Positions 37,006 through 48,900 of a DNA stretch of 64,000 nucleotides are shown piece after piece. Source of the DNA: Verrucomicrobiota bacterium (lineage in GTDB: Bacteria > Verrucomicrobiota > Verrucomicrobiia > Limisphaerales > UBA9464). The stretch covers positions 1-64,000 of the forward strand of contig CANGKZ010000014.1 in NCBI GenBank assembly GCA_947454705.1, given 5' to 3'. Numbering within the stretch: position 1 is the first letter of the stretch; each line of letters opens with the position of its first letter. The notes beneath the pieces are model-generated. The model was not told the origin of the DNA, did no database searches, and worked only from the letters and a program-made list of their open reading frames with translations. The position numbers and the translations under genes are program-made.

Positions 37006-37614
37006 ATGCCCTCGTCGTTGAACAATGACTATCCGTCATCACCGGACGAGGCTCTGGTTGGCTGGGCTCAGAAGGGCGATACGGAAGCCTTCGAGGAGCT
37101 TGTGCACCGTCATCGGGACAAGATCTACGCGCGGGCGATGATGATGATGCGGAACGAGGATGAAGCCCTCGATTTGTCTCAGGAAGCATGGGTAAAAGCA
37201 TGGCAACGGTTGCACCAGTTTCAGGGGGATTCCTCCTTTGCGACTTGGATGACGCGGATCGTCATCAACCTCTGCCTCGACCAAATCCGTCGTCAAAAGA
37301 AGATGCGGGCGGAATCGATCGAACAGATCGAGGAAGAAGCCGGCGGTGTGGAACGGCAAATGCCGGTGGAACACGTCAATCCCATTGAAGGCCTGGAAAA
37401 GGAAGAACTGCGGAAACGGATCGATGAAGCGATGGGCAAGCTGACGGAAGCCCATCGGACGGTGTTGGTCCTGCACGAGTTTCAGGGGATGGAGTACAAG
37501 GAGATCGCCCGAAAGGTGGGGATCTCGATCGGGACGGTGATGTCCCGGCTGTTTTATGCGCGGCGTCGAATGGCGTCGCTGTTGCAGGGGTTGAAGCGGG
37601 AACGCAAGACCTGA
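37006..37614 (+). CDS. ECF-family RNA polymerase sigma factor
   Basis: FEELVHRHRDKIYARAMMMMRNEDEALDLSQEAWVKAWQRLHQFQGDSSFATWMTRIVINLCLDQIRR; YKEIARKVGISIGTVMSRLFYARRRM. Confidence 0.95.
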   Translation: MPSSLNNDYPSSPDEALVGWAQKGDTEAFEELVHRHRDKIYARAMMMMRNEDEALDLSQEAWVKAWQRLHQFQGDSSFATWMTRIVINLCLDQIRRQKKMRAESIEQIEEEAGGVERQMPVEHVNPIEGLEKEELRKRIDEAMGKLTEAHRTVLVLHEFQGMEYKEIARKVGISIGTVMSRLFYARRRMASLLQGLKRERKT

Positions 37615-37636
37615 GGCAACGATTGGAGATGTTGTT

Positions 37637-38071
37637 ATGGATGAGAAGAAATCGTTGGAATTGATGGCCCTGCTGGATGGAGCCGAAGAGCTTGGTCGCC
37701 GTGAGGCGGTCGAGGCTTGGCTGAAGTCCGAGCCGGATGCCGCCGCCCTTCGTGACGAACTCACCTGGGTAAGCCAGGCACTGCGTTCGCATGAACCGGT
37801 GGCCAAGGTTCCCGAGACCCGGGAATTCTACTGGTCCCAGATCCAGCGCCGGATCCAGGCCGAAGCCGCCCAAGCCGCGCCCGCCAAGCCGACCCGCCGC
37901 CTGTCCGATTGGCTCAGCTGGCTGGTCCCCATCGCCGGCGTCGCCGCGGTCACCATGCTCTTTACCGTTCATCCGTGGCAGCCTGGCTCCCGCACTTCGG
38001 GCTTGAACGAAGCTTCGGCCACGACCTACACCAGCGAGACCGACGGCGTCACGATTCATTGGATCGATTGA
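37637..38071 (+). CDS. Putative membrane anti-sigma factor (cysteine-free)
   Basis: Directly downstream of the ECF sigma gene; acidic N-terminus, single TM (WLSWLVPIAGVAAVTMLFTV), short periplasmic tail ending DGVTIHWID. Confidence 0.65.
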   Translation: MDEKKSLELMALLDGAEELGRREAVEAWLKSEPDAAALRDELTWVSQALRSHEPVAKVPETREFYWSQIQRRIQAEAAQAAPAKPTRRLSDWLSWLVPIAGVAAVTMLFTVHPWQPGSRTSGLNEASATTYTSETDGVTIHWID

Positions 38072-38106
38072 CTCCCTGCTCCTTCCTTCTGATCCTACCC
38101 CTTCAG

Positions 38107-38586
38107 ATGAAACTCTTCCTGCGGCGTCAGTTCGCCTTGGCTTTGCTGGGTGGACTGGTTGCCGGACTCCCCATCGTCGCTTCCGCCTCGGATTTCAAAA
38201 TCAAGGCGCAGCTCGCCTGGGGCACCGATGACTCCAAACCCCAGGGCAAGGAGCTTCAGGAACTCGATCCCAAGCTGCGCGAGAAATTCCGGCATCTCCG
38301 CTGGAAGAACTACTTCGTGGTCAAGGCCGAGACGGCCGCAATCACCGGCAAGGCCAGTCAGCGGGTCACGTTGAGCGAGAAGTGCTCGCTGGATTTGAAG
38401 GATCTCGGAGACGGGAACCTCGAAATCCGCATCCTCAGCGTCAAAGCCGGCGGCCAGGCCACGGTGGTGAAGACCGAGGCCTGCCCCATCGCCAAGCTCA
38501 AGGCCGGACACATTTTCGCCTTCGCGGGCGATACCAAGGAAAAGTGGGACGACGCCTGGTTGGTGATCGTCACTTCCGCCAACTGA
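38107..38586 (+). CDS. Exported protein of unknown function
   Basis: MKLFLRRQFALALLGGLVAGLPIVASASDFKIKAQLAWG signal peptide; third gene of the sigma cluster. Confidence 0.7.
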   Translation: MKLFLRRQFALALLGGLVAGLPIVASASDFKIKAQLAWGTDDSKPQGKELQELDPKLREKFRHLRWKNYFVVKAETAAITGKASQRVTLSEKCSLDLKDLGDGNLEIRILSVKAGGQATVVKTEACPIAKLKAGHIFAFAGDTKEKWDDAWLVIVTSAN

Positions 38587-38677
38587 TTTCCGCCTGCCCG
38601 ATTCCCATCGGGCGGCCCCGGACCACTACGGGTAGGTTAGGAACCTCGTTCCAGCCCCCATTCCTTGTAGAATCCTA

Positions 38678-41243
<2,566 letters not shown>

Positions 41244-41293
41244 GCGAAGCCCGAGCACGCCCGTACGATTCCAACTCCATTTCCGCACGCACC

Positions 41294-43945
41294 ATGCCTG
41301 ACGAATCCGCTCCGTTACCGCCTTCCCCGTCGTCCCCCGCCCCGTCGGGCGGCGCCTACTCGGTGGGCGAAAAAATCGCCAAGATCAACGTCGCCGACGA
41401 GATCAAGGCCTCGTTCCTCGACTACTCGATGTCGGTGATCATTTCGCGCGCGTTGCCCGACGTGCGTGATGGTCTCAAGCCCTCGCAGCGCCGCATCCTT
41501 TACGCGATGCACGAGCTGTCCCTCTTCCCGGGACGCAAGCACTACAAGTGCGCCAAGATCTGCGGTGACACCTCCGGAAACTATCACCCCCACGGTGAAG
41601 CGGTGATCTACCCCACGCTCGTCCACATGGCGCAGCCGTGGGCCATGCGCGAGAAGCTGGTCGATGGCAAGGGCAACTTCGGTTCGGTCGAAAACGATCC
41701 TCCCGCGGCCATGCGTTATACCGAAGCCCGGTTGACGCACCTTGGCGCCGTCCTCATGCAGGACATGGACAAGGACACCGTCGATTTCGTCCCGAACTAC
41801 GACGAGCGCATGACGGAGCCCACGGTCTTCCCGGCCGCGTTCCCGAATCTCATCGTCAACGGCGGCACCGGCATCGCAGTCGGCATGGCCACCAACATGG
41901 CCCCGCACAATCTCGCGGAAGTCATCGACGGCATCTGCGCCCAGATCGACAAGCCCGAGATCACCAACGCCCAGCTCCAGAAGTTCATCAAGGGCCCGGA
42001 TTTCCCCACCGGCGGCATCATCTGCGGCATCGAGGGCATCAAGAATTACTTCGAGACCGGACGCGGCGGCGTGAAGCTCCGCGGCAAAGTCGGGATCGAG
42101 CAGATGAAGGGCAACCGGGAACAGCTCGTCATCACCGAGATCCCGTTCAACGTCAACCGGGCCGCCCTCGAAGAGCAGATCGCCGACTTGGTGAACAACA
42201 AGGTCGTCACCGACATCAGCGGCGTCCGCAACGAGTCGGATGAAAACTGCCGCCTGGTGATCGAGTTGAAGCGCGATGCCATCCCCAAGGTGGTCATCAA
42301 CAACCTCTTCAAGCATACCCAGCTCGAAGTCAGCTTCAGCGTCAACGCGCTGGCCATTGATCACGGCAAGCCGAAGACGCTTTCGATGCGCGAGCTCATC
42401 GCCGCGTACATCGATCACCGCCGCGAGGTCATCCTCCGCCGCACCCGCTTCGAGCTCAAGAAGGCCGAAGACCGCGCCGAGATCCTCGAAGGCTACATCT
42501 GCGCGCTGAACAATCTCGACGAGTTCATCCGCATCATCCGCAATTCGAAGAATCGCGATGAGGCCAAGGTGAAGTTGCTGGCCTTCGAATGGACCCGCGC
42601 CCAGGTGGAACGCTGGGGCGTTCTGGTTCGCCGCGAAGAGCGCCTCGAAAAGGGCCGCTACATGCTGTCGGAACGCCAGGTCGAAGCCATCCTCGAACTG
42701 CGCCTCTATCAACTCACCGGACTCGAAATCGACAAGGTCCGCGCCGAATACGGCGAGCTCGTGGAACGCATCAAGGACTTGATGGACATCCTCGCGAAGG
42801 AATCGCGCGTGATGTCGATCATCAAGAAGGAGCTGAAGGACATTAAGGACAAGCATGGCAATGCGCGTCGCTCGGAGATCGTTCCGGACGAAGGCGAAAT
42901 CGCCATCGAGGACCTGATCGCCAACGAAGGCGTCATCGTCACCCTCACGCACAACGGCCTCATCAAGCGCACCAACGTCTCCAGCTACCGGGCCCAGCGG
43001 CGCGGCGGCAAGGGCGTCATCGGCATGGCCACGCGCGAGGCCGAGAAGCCCGAGGATGCGGACTTCATCGAGCGCCTCTTCACCGCGAGCACGCACGACT
43101 ACCTCATGTTCTTCACGAACCTGGGACGCGTGTATGTCGAGCGCGTGCACGAGATTCCCGACATGGGACGCGCCGCCAAGGGCCGCAGCATCGCCAACCT
43201 CCTCGAGCTTCGCCCCGAGGAAAAAGTGCAGACCGTCGTCCGCGTGAACGCCAAGTACGGCGCCAACAAGGAAGACCAAACCTGGCAGCAGACCAATGAG
43301 CTGTTCTTTGTCACCCGTCAGGGCACGACCAAGCGCACCGCGTTGAGCGATTTCCAGAACGTCCGCAAGGGCGGCATCATCGCCATCACGCTCGAACCCG
43401 GTGATGACCTCGTCGAGGTCAAGCTCACCTCGGGCCAGAACGAGATCGTGCTCATCACCCAGGAAGGCATGAGCATCCGCTTCGCCGAGGACCAGGTCCG
43501 GTCCATGGGCCGCAACGCCGCCGGCGTGAAGGGCATCGAATTGGAGAAGTCCGACGCCGTGGTCGCCTGCGCGCTCGTCGAGAAGGACGCCACACTGCTG
43601 GTTGCCGGCGAAAACGGCATCGGCAAGCGCACGGACTTCGAGGAGTACCGCCTGCAGTCCCGCGGCGGCAAGGGCATCATCACCATGAAGACCGGCGACA
43701 AGACCGGCCGCGTGGTGGGTGCGCTCACCGTTCGCGACACCGACGAGATCATGCTCATCACCAACGGCGGCCAGATGGTTCGCACCCCGGTGAAGGACAT
43801 CCGCGAGGCGGGCCGCAACACGATGGGCGTGAAGCTCATCAACCTCGACGACAAGGATCGTCTGCAGGCCATCGCTCCGGTGATTTCCGAGAACGACGAA
43901 GAAGCCGCCACCGGTCCGGTCACCGAACCGCTGCCGGGCGTCTGA
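41294..43945 (+). CDS. gyrA: DNA gyrase subunit A
   Basis: FLDYSMSVIISRALPDVRDGLKPSQRRILYAM; GNFGSVENDPPAAMRYTEARL; six-blade GyrA C-terminal repeats; 50 bp after gyrB. Confidence 0.97.
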   Translation: MPDESAPLPPSPSSPAPSGGAYSVGEKIAKINVADEIKASFLDYSMSVIISRALPDVRDGLKPSQRRILYAMHELSLFPGRKHYKCAKICGDTSGNYHPHGEAVIYPTLVHMAQPWAMREKLVDGKGNFGSVENDPPAAMRYTEARLTHLGAVLMQDMDKDTVDFVPNYDERMTEPTVFPAAFPNLIVNGGTGIAVGMATNMAPHNLAEVIDGICAQIDKPEITNAQLQKFIKGPDFPTGGIICGIEGIKNYFETGRGGVKLRGKVGIEQMKGNREQLVITEIPFNVNRAALEEQIADLVNNKVVTDISGVRNESDENCRLVIELKRDAIPKVVINNLFKHTQLEVSFSVNALAIDHGKPKTLSMRELIAAYIDHRREVILRRTRFELKKAEDRAEILEGYICALNNLDEFIRIIRNSKNRDEAKVKLLAFEWTRAQVERWGVLVRREERLEKGRYMLSERQVEAILELRLYQLTGLEIDKVRAEYGELVERIKDLMDILAKESRVMSIIKKELKDIKDKHGNARRSEIVPDEGEIAIEDLIANEGVIVTLTHNGLIKRTNVSSYRAQRRGGKGVIGMATREAEKPEDADFIERLFTASTHDYLMFFTNLGRVYVERVHEIPDMGRAAKGRSIANLLELRPEEKVQTVVRVNAKYGANKEDQTWQQTNELFFVTRQGTTKRTALSDFQNVRKGGIIAITLEPGDDLVEVKLTSGQNEIVLITQEGMSIRFAEDQVRSMGRNAAGVKGIELEKSDAVVACALVEKDATLLVAGENGIGKRTDFEEYRLQSRGGKGIITMKTGDKTGRVVGALTVRDTDEIMLITNGGQMVRTPVKDIREAGRNTMGVKLINLDDKDRLQAIAPVISENDEEAATGPVTEPLPGV

Positions 43946-43970
43946 TCCAAGCCGCACCGAATCGAAACAC

Positions 43971-44009
43971 AAAAGCCGGGATCGGATTCACTCCGACTCC
44001 CGGCTTTTT
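43971..44009 (+). terminator. Rho-independent terminator after gyrA
   Basis: aaaagccgggatcggattcactccgactcccggcttttt. Confidence 0.85.
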
Positions 44010-44058
44010 GTTTTTCGTGCGTGGGGATGCAAACGGGACGTGATGCGGCACCGACCGA

Positions 44059-44234
44059 TTTTGGAGTGCGGTGGCAGAGCGCAGCGCCGACACCGCTTTC
44101 GAAACCGGGCGCGGTGCAAAACCGACCGCCTTCCTTCGCAGCCGTAATTTCCAATCGCGCCGGGAAAAACAGTTTCCCCCCGGCGCGCATGCCAAAGCGG
44201 CGTGGCGGTGCGCTTCCCGCCGCACTCCAAAAAG
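44059..44234. repeat. Dispersed palindromic element, family C (ends TTTTGGAGTGCGG / CCGCACTCCAAAAA)
   Basis: Arms 44059..44100 and 44191..44234 are imperfect inverted repeats. They are read through by several spurious ORFs (for example MECGGKRTATPLWHARRGE). Confidence 0.75.
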
Positions 44235-44257
44235 GAGCCGCCGCGTGCTGACTCGGC

Positions 44258-45163
44258 TCAATTCTCGCGCTCGAGCAGGTAGCGCGCGAGTGCCTCCAGC
44301 GCGACCGCCTTGCCGTTGAACGGCTTCAACGCATCGAACGCCTTCGCGGTGAGCAGGGCGGCGATCTTCTTCGATTTCTCCAAGCCCACCAAACGCGGAT
44401 AGGTCGCCTTCTGCGCCGCCACGTCCTTGCCGGCAGTCTTGCCCAGCTTCTCGGAGGTTTGGGTCACGTCGAGAATGTCGTCGATCACCTGGAACGCGAG
44501 GCCGACATTGTAACCAAAATCGGTCAACGCCTTGAGCTGCGCCGGAGTTGCATTCGCACTCATGCCGCCGAGCCGCACGGAGCAGGTCAGGAGCGCACTG
44601 GTTTTACGCTCGTGAATGTACCGCAGATCGGGCACCGAGAGATCCTTCCCCTCGCCTTCCAAATCGGCCACCTGCCCTGCGATGAGTTGGAGCGAACCCG
44701 ATGCGACCGCGAGTTCCATCACCGTGTCGCGAACCGAGTAGCGCTTGCCGGGAACGGCCTGGGCGATGATTTCAAACGCCTGGGTCAGCAGCGCATCGCC
44801 CGCGAGCACCGCGATGCCGTCGCCAAACACCTTGTGATTGGTCGGCTTGCCGCGGCGGAAATCGTCGTTGTCCATCGCCGGGAGATCATCGTGGATCAAC
44901 GAATAGGTGTGGATGCACTCCACGGCGCAGGCGAATGGCAGCGCGGCAGCCTCCGCACCACCGCAGGCCTCGGCGGCGGCGATCAACAACGCGGGACGCA
45001 TCCGCTTGCCGCCGGCGAAAATGGAATACCGCATCGACTTGTGAATCGTTGCGGGCTTCTTCGACGCCTTGGGCATCGAACGATCCAGCGCGGCATCGAC
45101 CGCTTTGGATTTCTTGGCAACCCAGGTGGAAAGATCGAACGAAGGGGATTTGGACGCGGCCAT
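44258..45163 (-). CDS. Polyprenyl (farnesyl/geranylgeranyl) diphosphate synthase
   Basis: FAGGKRMRPALLIAAAEACGG; ECIHTYSLIHDDLPAMDNDDFRRGKPTNH (FARM DDxxxxD); FQVIDDILDVT (SARM). Confidence 0.94.
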   Translation of the reverse strand: MAASKSPSFDLSTWVAKKSKAVDAALDRSMPKASKKPATIHKSMRYSIFAGGKRMRPALLIAAAEACGGAEAAALPFACAVECIHTYSLIHDDLPAMDNDDFRRGKPTNHKVFGDGIAVLAGDALLTQAFEIIAQAVPGKRYSVRDTVMELAVASGSLQLIAGQVADLEGEGKDLSVPDLRYIHERKTSALLTCSVRLGGMSANATPAQLKALTDFGYNVGLAFQVIDDILDVTQTSEKLGKTAGKDVAAQKATYPRLVGLEKSKKIAALLTAKAFDALKPFNGKAVALEALARYLLEREN

Positions 45164-45259
45164 GTGGGGCAAAGGTTAGAAAACTCGACCCGGTGGGTCC
45201 AAGACGGAAACATCGATCCGAGACTTTTGTCATCCTAGGGAGTCCGATAGCCTGAGCCC

Positions 45260-45718
45260 GTGAGTCGGAAATCCGAGAAGATCGCCGCCCTGATTGCGGA
45301 ATGCCCTGATGACGGCCTCTCGCGTCATTACTCCGGCTATTTCGCCTGTTTCAACCGTCAGTGGTTTTTTGAAGCGCACGACGTCCTTGAGGAGCTCTGG
45401 CTCGCGCAGGGCAAAACCGGAGCGAACTACTCCTACTACAAGGGCCTGATTCAGCTGGCCGGGGCGTTCGTCCATTTGCAGAAGGATCGGCTCCGGCCTT
45501 CGGTGGCGTTGTTCGATCTCGCCGATGCGAACTTGCGGAAGTATCCCGCGATCCACGACGGACTGGATTTGACGAAAGTCCTCCAGCTCATCAACGACTG
45601 GCGGAAGCGTATTCTGGAGTCCGGTTTTTCCAAAAACCCGCTGCCCGCCTCCGAGCCTCCGCAGCTTCAGGAACCGGACTATCCAATCCTCCGTGCGTCC
45701 GCGCCCAGCGTGGCTTGA
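45260..45718 (+). CDS. DUF309-family protein
   Basis: YFACFNRQWFFEAHDVLEELWLAQ..GLIQLAGAFVHLQKDR is typical of DUF309. GTG start 6 nt after TAGCCT. Confidence 0.82.
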   Translation: MSRKSEKIAALIAECPDDGLSRHYSGYFACFNRQWFFEAHDVLEELWLAQGKTGANYSYYKGLIQLAGAFVHLQKDRLRPSVALFDLADANLRKYPAIHDGLDLTKVLQLINDWRKRILESGFSKNPLPASEPPQLQEPDYPILRASAPSVA

Positions 45719-45951
45719 AACGGCGTCTCAAGGTGGAGATTCCCAACCGGTCGATACCAGGCCGGTTCATGTATTTCGGCCCGCTTCAACCTGCGACGGG
45801 ACTCCTTGCGCTTTTTCCTGCTTCTTTTGCGCTCCGGAGCGACACCCCCGGGACCCCGCATACGTAAATACCGTCATATCAGCAGTTCCCAGTTGGGGTG
45901 AATCCATTCCAAGTGGCAGCGTTGGGGCTTGTTCGGATCTGCGACACTGCA

Positions 45952-48900
45952 ATGAATTCACGCCCAAACGCCACGCCACTTGCCTTCCTTCACCGCCGCA
46001 GCCCATCGAATTTCCACACACATGTGAGCTCGATGGTTGTCATGGCAGCGCTTTCCCTGGCTCCCGTCCTGATGTCCCACGTTCAAGCCGCGCTTCCGGC
46101 CGGACGTGACACCACCTTCCAGACCCCCGCCCTCGACGGACTCGCCAACGCCGCCGTGGTCCTGCCCGATGGCAAGATCGTCATCGCCGGCAACTTCACC
46201 ACCGTGGGCGGCGTGTCGCGCCCCGCGCTGGCTCGGTTGAACTCCGATGGCACCCTCGACACGTCATTCGCCCCGCCAATCGCATCGACCGGTGCCTTCG
46301 GCAAACCTTCTGTATCAGCCCTGGTGCGCCTGCCCGATGGCAAGCTGATCGCCGCCGGTCAGCCTTCGTTCTTCACCACCGGCGCGGTGGTACGGACCAA
46401 CATCATCCGCTTCACCGCCGATGGCGCGGTGGATGCCGGCTTCAACGCGAATACCGCCAATCACCTGGCGGGTCTTGCCGTGCAGCCGGATGGCAAGGTG
46501 CTGTTCTCCACCTTTCTCACCAGCGTCGGCGTGTTTGGGCCCACACGCTTGAACGCGGACGGTTCGGTGGACTCCGGGTTCAAGTACACGTCGGGCCTCC
46601 AATCGGGATTGCAGCCGCTGCAATTCCAGGTGCAGGCCGACGGCCGCATCCTGGTGCTTCAGGGCGACAACAATCCGAATTCGGGCGGCATTCAGAATCT
46701 GGTCCGCTTCAGTTCCACCGGCGCGCCCGATCCCGGATACAAATTCCCGTTCCAGCTTCAGGATGAGAGCCGGTTCGCCGTGGCGGCCGATGGCAGCATT
46801 CTGGTGGCGGGCTACAACGCACCGCCTTCCAGCTTCACGCCGCAGATCCAGCGCGTGGCTCCCGATGGAACCGGGGATCCCAATTTCATCTTCTTCACCC
46901 AGCCGAACAACCAGGGTGTCCACCCGGTTCCCGCTGCGTTCCTGCCCGATGGCGGCGCGGTGATCGTTCGCAATCCCACAGCGGGTGACCGGCGCGTGAG
47001 CTTCTTCTATCTCACCGCCTCGGGAAAACTCGCCGGGAGCGTGGACCTCGCCAACGCCGGCAGCGTCCCAGGCCTGGGCACCCAGACCACGCGGGCCTTC
47101 GCGATGCAGCCCGACGGAAAGCTGCTGTTCTCGCAGGTATTTCTCGACGGCACGCAGAACGTGTTCGGCATGTTCCGCATGCCTCCCCCGCCCTCCCCGC
47201 TTCCGCCGGTGATCACCGTCCAGCCGGTGTCCAAGACGCTCGCTGCGGGCGAGGCCTTGTTCCTGACCTTGACCGCGACGAGTGCGAGTCCGATGACCTA
47301 CCAGTGGAAACACGCGGGCACCAACCTGACCGCGCAGACCAATCAATCGCTCAGCATCGGACAGGATTCGCCGGAGCGCGCCGGGGATTTCCTGGTGGTG
47401 GTGAGCAACACGTTCGGAAGCGTCACAAGCCAGACGGCCACGATGACGATTCGTCCTCCCGCCGCGATGGCCATCACCACCCAGCCGGTCGGCGGCACGG
47501 TGAAACTCAGCCAGTTGTTCAGCTTCTCGTCATCGTGCTCCACCGAAGTCACCACGGGCTATCAGTGGTTCAAAAATGGTACACCCCTCACCTCGGGGGC
47601 CGGACAGAGCTTCGGACAGGCCTTTCTTTCGCTCGCGGCCAATGATGCCAATCGCGGCGGCGATTACTTTGTGGTGTTCACCAATGCATTCGGGGGATCG
47701 GTGACAAGTTCGGTGGCGCATCTGGATGTGATCCTGCCCGGACCGCCGCAGATCACGCTGCAGCCCCTTGATTTGGGCCTGTACGCGTCGCAGCCGGTGC
47801 AATTGAGCGTGGCCGCGGTCGCCGATGGAGCGCTCACCTACCAATGGATGCACGCGGGAACGAATCTGAAAACGAGCAGCACCATCCCGAGTGTCACGGG
47901 GCCGACGCTGAACGTTTCGGCCGCGAATCCGGATCGCTTCGGCACCTACGCGGTTGTCGCCACGGTCACTCCCGGAGGCAGCACCACCAGCCGCGTAGCG
48001 CAGGTCACGTTGTTGCCCTCGGGCCCGCCGATTCTTCTGAGCCAGCCGAGTTCGTTCACCACCGACTTCGGCAAGAGCACCAACGTGTCGGTCGCCTTCA
48101 ACGGCGAGGTCCCGCTCACCGTGTACTGGCTCCACGCCGGGACCAACGTTCTCTTCTCACGCGGGCTTCCCGGATCGATCTACCCCACGCTGGATGCCCC
48201 GAGCACAAATGCCTACGCGTTCGCCGCCCTGCCGGCCACCGCGGGCGAGTATCAGTTCATGGCCTCGAATCGCTTCGGCGTGGTTCGCAGCAGCGTGGCC
48301 ACGGTGACCGTGACGCCTCCGACACCGGCAACCCTGGTGCGCGATCTCACCAACAGCGTGGTGGGAATCGGCGAATTCAATGGGAAGGCGCTCCGACAGG
48401 GCCTTGTGGTGACCAACCTCAGCGTGGTCGAGACCACCCACATCCTGTCCTTCCGCGTGGAGGGAAGCCTGCCTCCGTTCCGCTCCAGCGGCACCTGGCA
48501 ACTCGCGCTCGGGGTGAGCAATCGCTTCTGCGTGGGCGAGAATTCCGGTGCCGCCGCGGCCACCGGCACCTGGGGCTACATCGCCGGCGGAGACGTATTC
48601 TTCGCGCTGACCAATTTTCCGCGTGCCGGGGATCTCTCACGACTGGAGGCCTACGAGGACGGCCGATACAGCGTGGTGCTCGGAGGCAACAGCAGCCAGT
48701 TCCAATCGGGCACGTATCGAGTGCTCGGCAACAAGCGTCCCGCGACCAACACCTTCACCGTCGATGTGGTCAGCCCGAATCCGGTCGCCTACCGATGGAT
48801 CAAAGACGGTCAGCCGTTGACCCGCCTGTACACCACCACGACCACTTCGCTGGGCAATCCCCCGGCGCCCGGTGGAGTCAACCAGCGGGTGCAGATCAGT

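Noticed and set aside
41315-43972. 885-aa ORF antisense to gyrA, and the similar 886-aa ORF antisense to ppdK (59010..61670)
   Set aside because: Shadow ORFs of highly conserved genes; no independent coding evidence.
44021-44251. Small ORFs in the gyrA-ispA gap (for example MECGGKRTATPLWHARRGE...)
   Set aside because: They read through the family C palindrome on several frames and both strands, so they are best explained as repeat artefacts.
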